A stretch of DNA of 7,139 nt. It comes from CAZJGG01 sp964545475 (GTDB lineage: Bacteria > Bacillota > Clostridia > Lachnospirales > JAISER01). Below, one piece after another: positions 6,299-7,139 of this stretch; the stretch's first letter is position 1; each line of letters starts with the position of its first letter. Location: NCBI GenBank assembly GCA_964545475.1, contig CAZJGG010000096.1, positions 1-7,139 of the forward strand, written 5' to 3'. The position numbers and the translations under genes are program-made. The notes under the pieces are model-generated. The model did not search any database and was not told where the DNA came from. It saw only the letters and a list, made by a program, of their open reading frames with translations.

Positions 6299-6898
6299 TT
6301 GAAAAAAAGGATTTTATTAATTTTAGCTTTATTCATATTAAGCGGCTGTACACGTTCTGTTTCCGCTTTACAGAAGCCGGAATTTTCAGAGCCTCAAAGC
6401 TTTGAATATGAATACACTGAAAACGACTACTATACGGAAGATATATCATACGACATTTTAGGAGAATTTACTACTGAATTTAATAAAAACAACAAATCCC
6501 GATCACATAACTTAGCACTAGCGGCAAATGCCATAAACGGCACTATCGTTGAGCCCGGAGAAGTTTTTTCTTTTAACAAAACCGTCGGCTCTACATCTAA
6601 AGCCAATGGTTACAAACTTGCCAAAGTTTTTGTATCCGGGCAGGAATCTAAGGGTTATGGCGGAGGGGTTTGTCAGGTAAGTTCCACCCTTTACAACGCC
6701 GTAGAGCAAGCAGGTCTTGAAGTTGTGGAAATACACCACCATTCACGTTCAGTTGGTTATGTTGAAAACGGTCAAGATGCCACTACTTCTAACCGAGGTA
6801 AACTAGACTTTAAATTTGAAAACACATTAGATGTGCCAATTGTAATAAACAGCGAAATTTTTGACAATACAGTAACTGTTTCAATTCAATATGCATAA
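6299..6898 (+). CDS. VanW-domain lipoprotein
   Basis: The protein of 199 residues begins with a lipoprotein signal: KKR, a hydrophobic core, and the lipobox LSGC with Cys17 as the lipidation site, so it should be anchored outside the cytoplasmic membrane. After an acidic, Tyr/Glu-rich linker (about 18-55), residues 60-199 form a VanW domain with PGEVFSFN, YGGGVCQVSSTLYNA (120-134, Cys125), GLEVVEIHHHSRSVGYV and GQDATTSNRGKLDFKFEN. VanW domains accompany glycopeptide-resistance and cell-envelope genes, but the biochemical role is unknown and no van genes are present here. TTG at 6299 is chosen because it gives a standard signal peptide and has GGGGGGA at good spacing. ATG at 6284 would add five residues and start within that G-run. 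Close spacing to sigG (52 bases, no terminator) suggests co-transcription and perhaps a role in the spore envelope; this is inference. Confidence 0.9.
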   Translation: MKKRILLILALFILSGCTRSVSALQKPEFSEPQSFEYEYTENDYYTEDISYDILGEFTTEFNKNNKSRSHNLALAANAINGTIVEPGEVFSFNKTVGSTSKANGYKLAKVFVSGQESKGYGGGVCQVSSTLYNAVEQAGLEVVEIHHHSRSVGYVENGQDATTSNRGKLDFKFENTLDVPIVINSEIFDNTVTVSIQYA

Positions 6899-6903
6899 AT
6901 AAA

Positions 6904-6964
6904 CCTCTTCCGATACTCGCTGTCGTCGAGTTTGCGAGCAAATTTTCGTTTTGCAAGGAAGGGG
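6904..6964. other. Possible three-way-junction structure after VanW gene
   Basis: CCTCTTCC (6904-6911) can pair with GGAAGGGG (6957-6964) with one T-G wobble. Inside, CTCGC/GCGAG (6916-6920 with 6934-6938) and GCAAA/TTTGC (about 6938-6942 with 6950-6954) form two hairpins side by side. No T-tract follows on the + strand. It begins six bases after the VanW stop and may shape the 3' end of that mRNA, or be repeat material like the flank beyond it. Confidence 0.4.
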
Positions 6965-6980
6965 GAAATGGGCATACTAT

Positions 6981-7077
6981 AGCAATTTGACAAAACATAA
7001 ACAGATGTGGAACAGGAACAGTAAACGATTCACCGCTGTTCCTGCGAACATAGCTGTTTATGTTTTCGCAAATTGCT
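6981..7077. repeat. Large imperfect palindrome of 97 bases
   Basis: Outer arms 6981-7004 and 7054-7077 are 24 bases each with two adjacent mismatches. A further ATGT/ACAT pair (7005-7008 with 7048-7051) and a perfect nine-base CAGGAACAG/CTGTTCCTG stem (7013-7021 with 7036-7044) continue toward a 14-base loop. The left inner arm also has a tandem GAACAG GAACAG (7010-7021). There is no reading frame or T-tract. The near-perfect arms suggest a palindromic mobile repeat (MITE- or REP-like) or a structured RNA; no transposase is in the window. Confidence 0.7.
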
Positions 7078-7098
7078 TAACAGCTTATTTAACGTGAG

Positions 7099-7131
7099 TT
7101 CGACGAAGTCGAAAAGCCGCTTTAGCGGCTT
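7099..7131. repeat. Two adjacent short hairpins at right end
   Basis: TTCGAC/GTCGAA with loop GAA (7099-7113) is followed immediately by AAGCCGC/GCGGCTT with loop TTTA (7114-7131). Both stems are perfect. The second contains the start of the terminal direct repeat. The style matches the short hairpins at 1-44, and the segment 7094-7107 is the exact reverse complement of 122-135. Confidence 0.65.
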
Positions 7132-7139
7132 AATTGCGG
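7116..7139. repeat. Terminal direct repeat, right copy
   Basis: The last 24 bases are identical to bases 1-24 in the same orientation. The match does not extend leftwards, because the left copy starts at the window edge. See the left copy for interpretation. Confidence 0.9.

Noticed and set aside
6299..6898. Glycopeptide resistance locus
   Set aside because: Only a VanW domain is present; vanH, vanA/B, vanX and the two-component genes are missing, and VanW domains are common in ordinary Firmicutes.
6981..7093. Integron attC-like site
   Set aside because: GCTTAAC at 7075-7081 fits one core half, but no matching GTTRRRY half stands at the other arm and no integrase or cassettes are present.
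1..7139. Small circular plasmid or phage
   Set aside because: The terminal repeat is only 24 bases and the content is core chromosomal genes with no replication or mobilisation gene.

Overview
The window looks like a chromosomal core segment of a low-GC, endospore-forming Firmicute, most likely one of the Clostridia. Three things point there: AT-rich DNA with strong GGAGG-type ribosome binding sites, a forespore sigma factor (sigG), and the gene order rpsO - pnp - M16 zinc peptidase - dut. All eight protein genes lie on the + strand. Genus cannot be read from the sequence alone.

Layout. Positions 1-400 hold no gene. They carry a run of six inverted repeats (1-212), an AT-rich stretch, a probable extended -10 promoter (about 273-301) and a structured leader in front of rpsO. 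rpsO (401-658) is followed by a hairpin with a T-tract (671-710) that lies only 30 bases before pnp (741-2861). pnp, an M16B peptidase gene (2875-4119), dut (4121-4564) and a DUF1836 putative regulator (start near 4545, end 4958) are packed with gaps of 13 and 1 bases and then an overlap, so they form one transcription unit. A small two-helix membrane protein of the DUF378 family (5046-5279) closes this half and is followed by a strong symmetric terminator (5281-5330). The second unit is sporulation-related: a possible forespore-type promoter, sigG (5470-6246), and 52 bases later a VanW-domain lipoprotein gene (TTG start 6299, end 6898). The last 241 bases have no gene and again carry strong inverted repeats, including a ~97-base imperfect palindrome.

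How the genes fit together. The first unit combines translation (S15), RNA turnover (PNPase), a peptidase and nucleotide-pool sanitation (dUTPase), a housekeeping mixture. The rpsO leader and the rpsO-pnp hairpin suggest that S15 may control itself and that pnp is expressed by read-through. The second unit is separated by the terminator and would run late in the forespore; the VanW lipoprotein may be co-transcribed with sigG.

The coding part is ordinary. The least explained part is the non-coding flanks: the same 24-base sequence stands at both extreme ends of the window, and both flanks are filled with short, nearly perfect hairpins, which suggests a dispersed palindromic repeat family at which the assembly or window ends.
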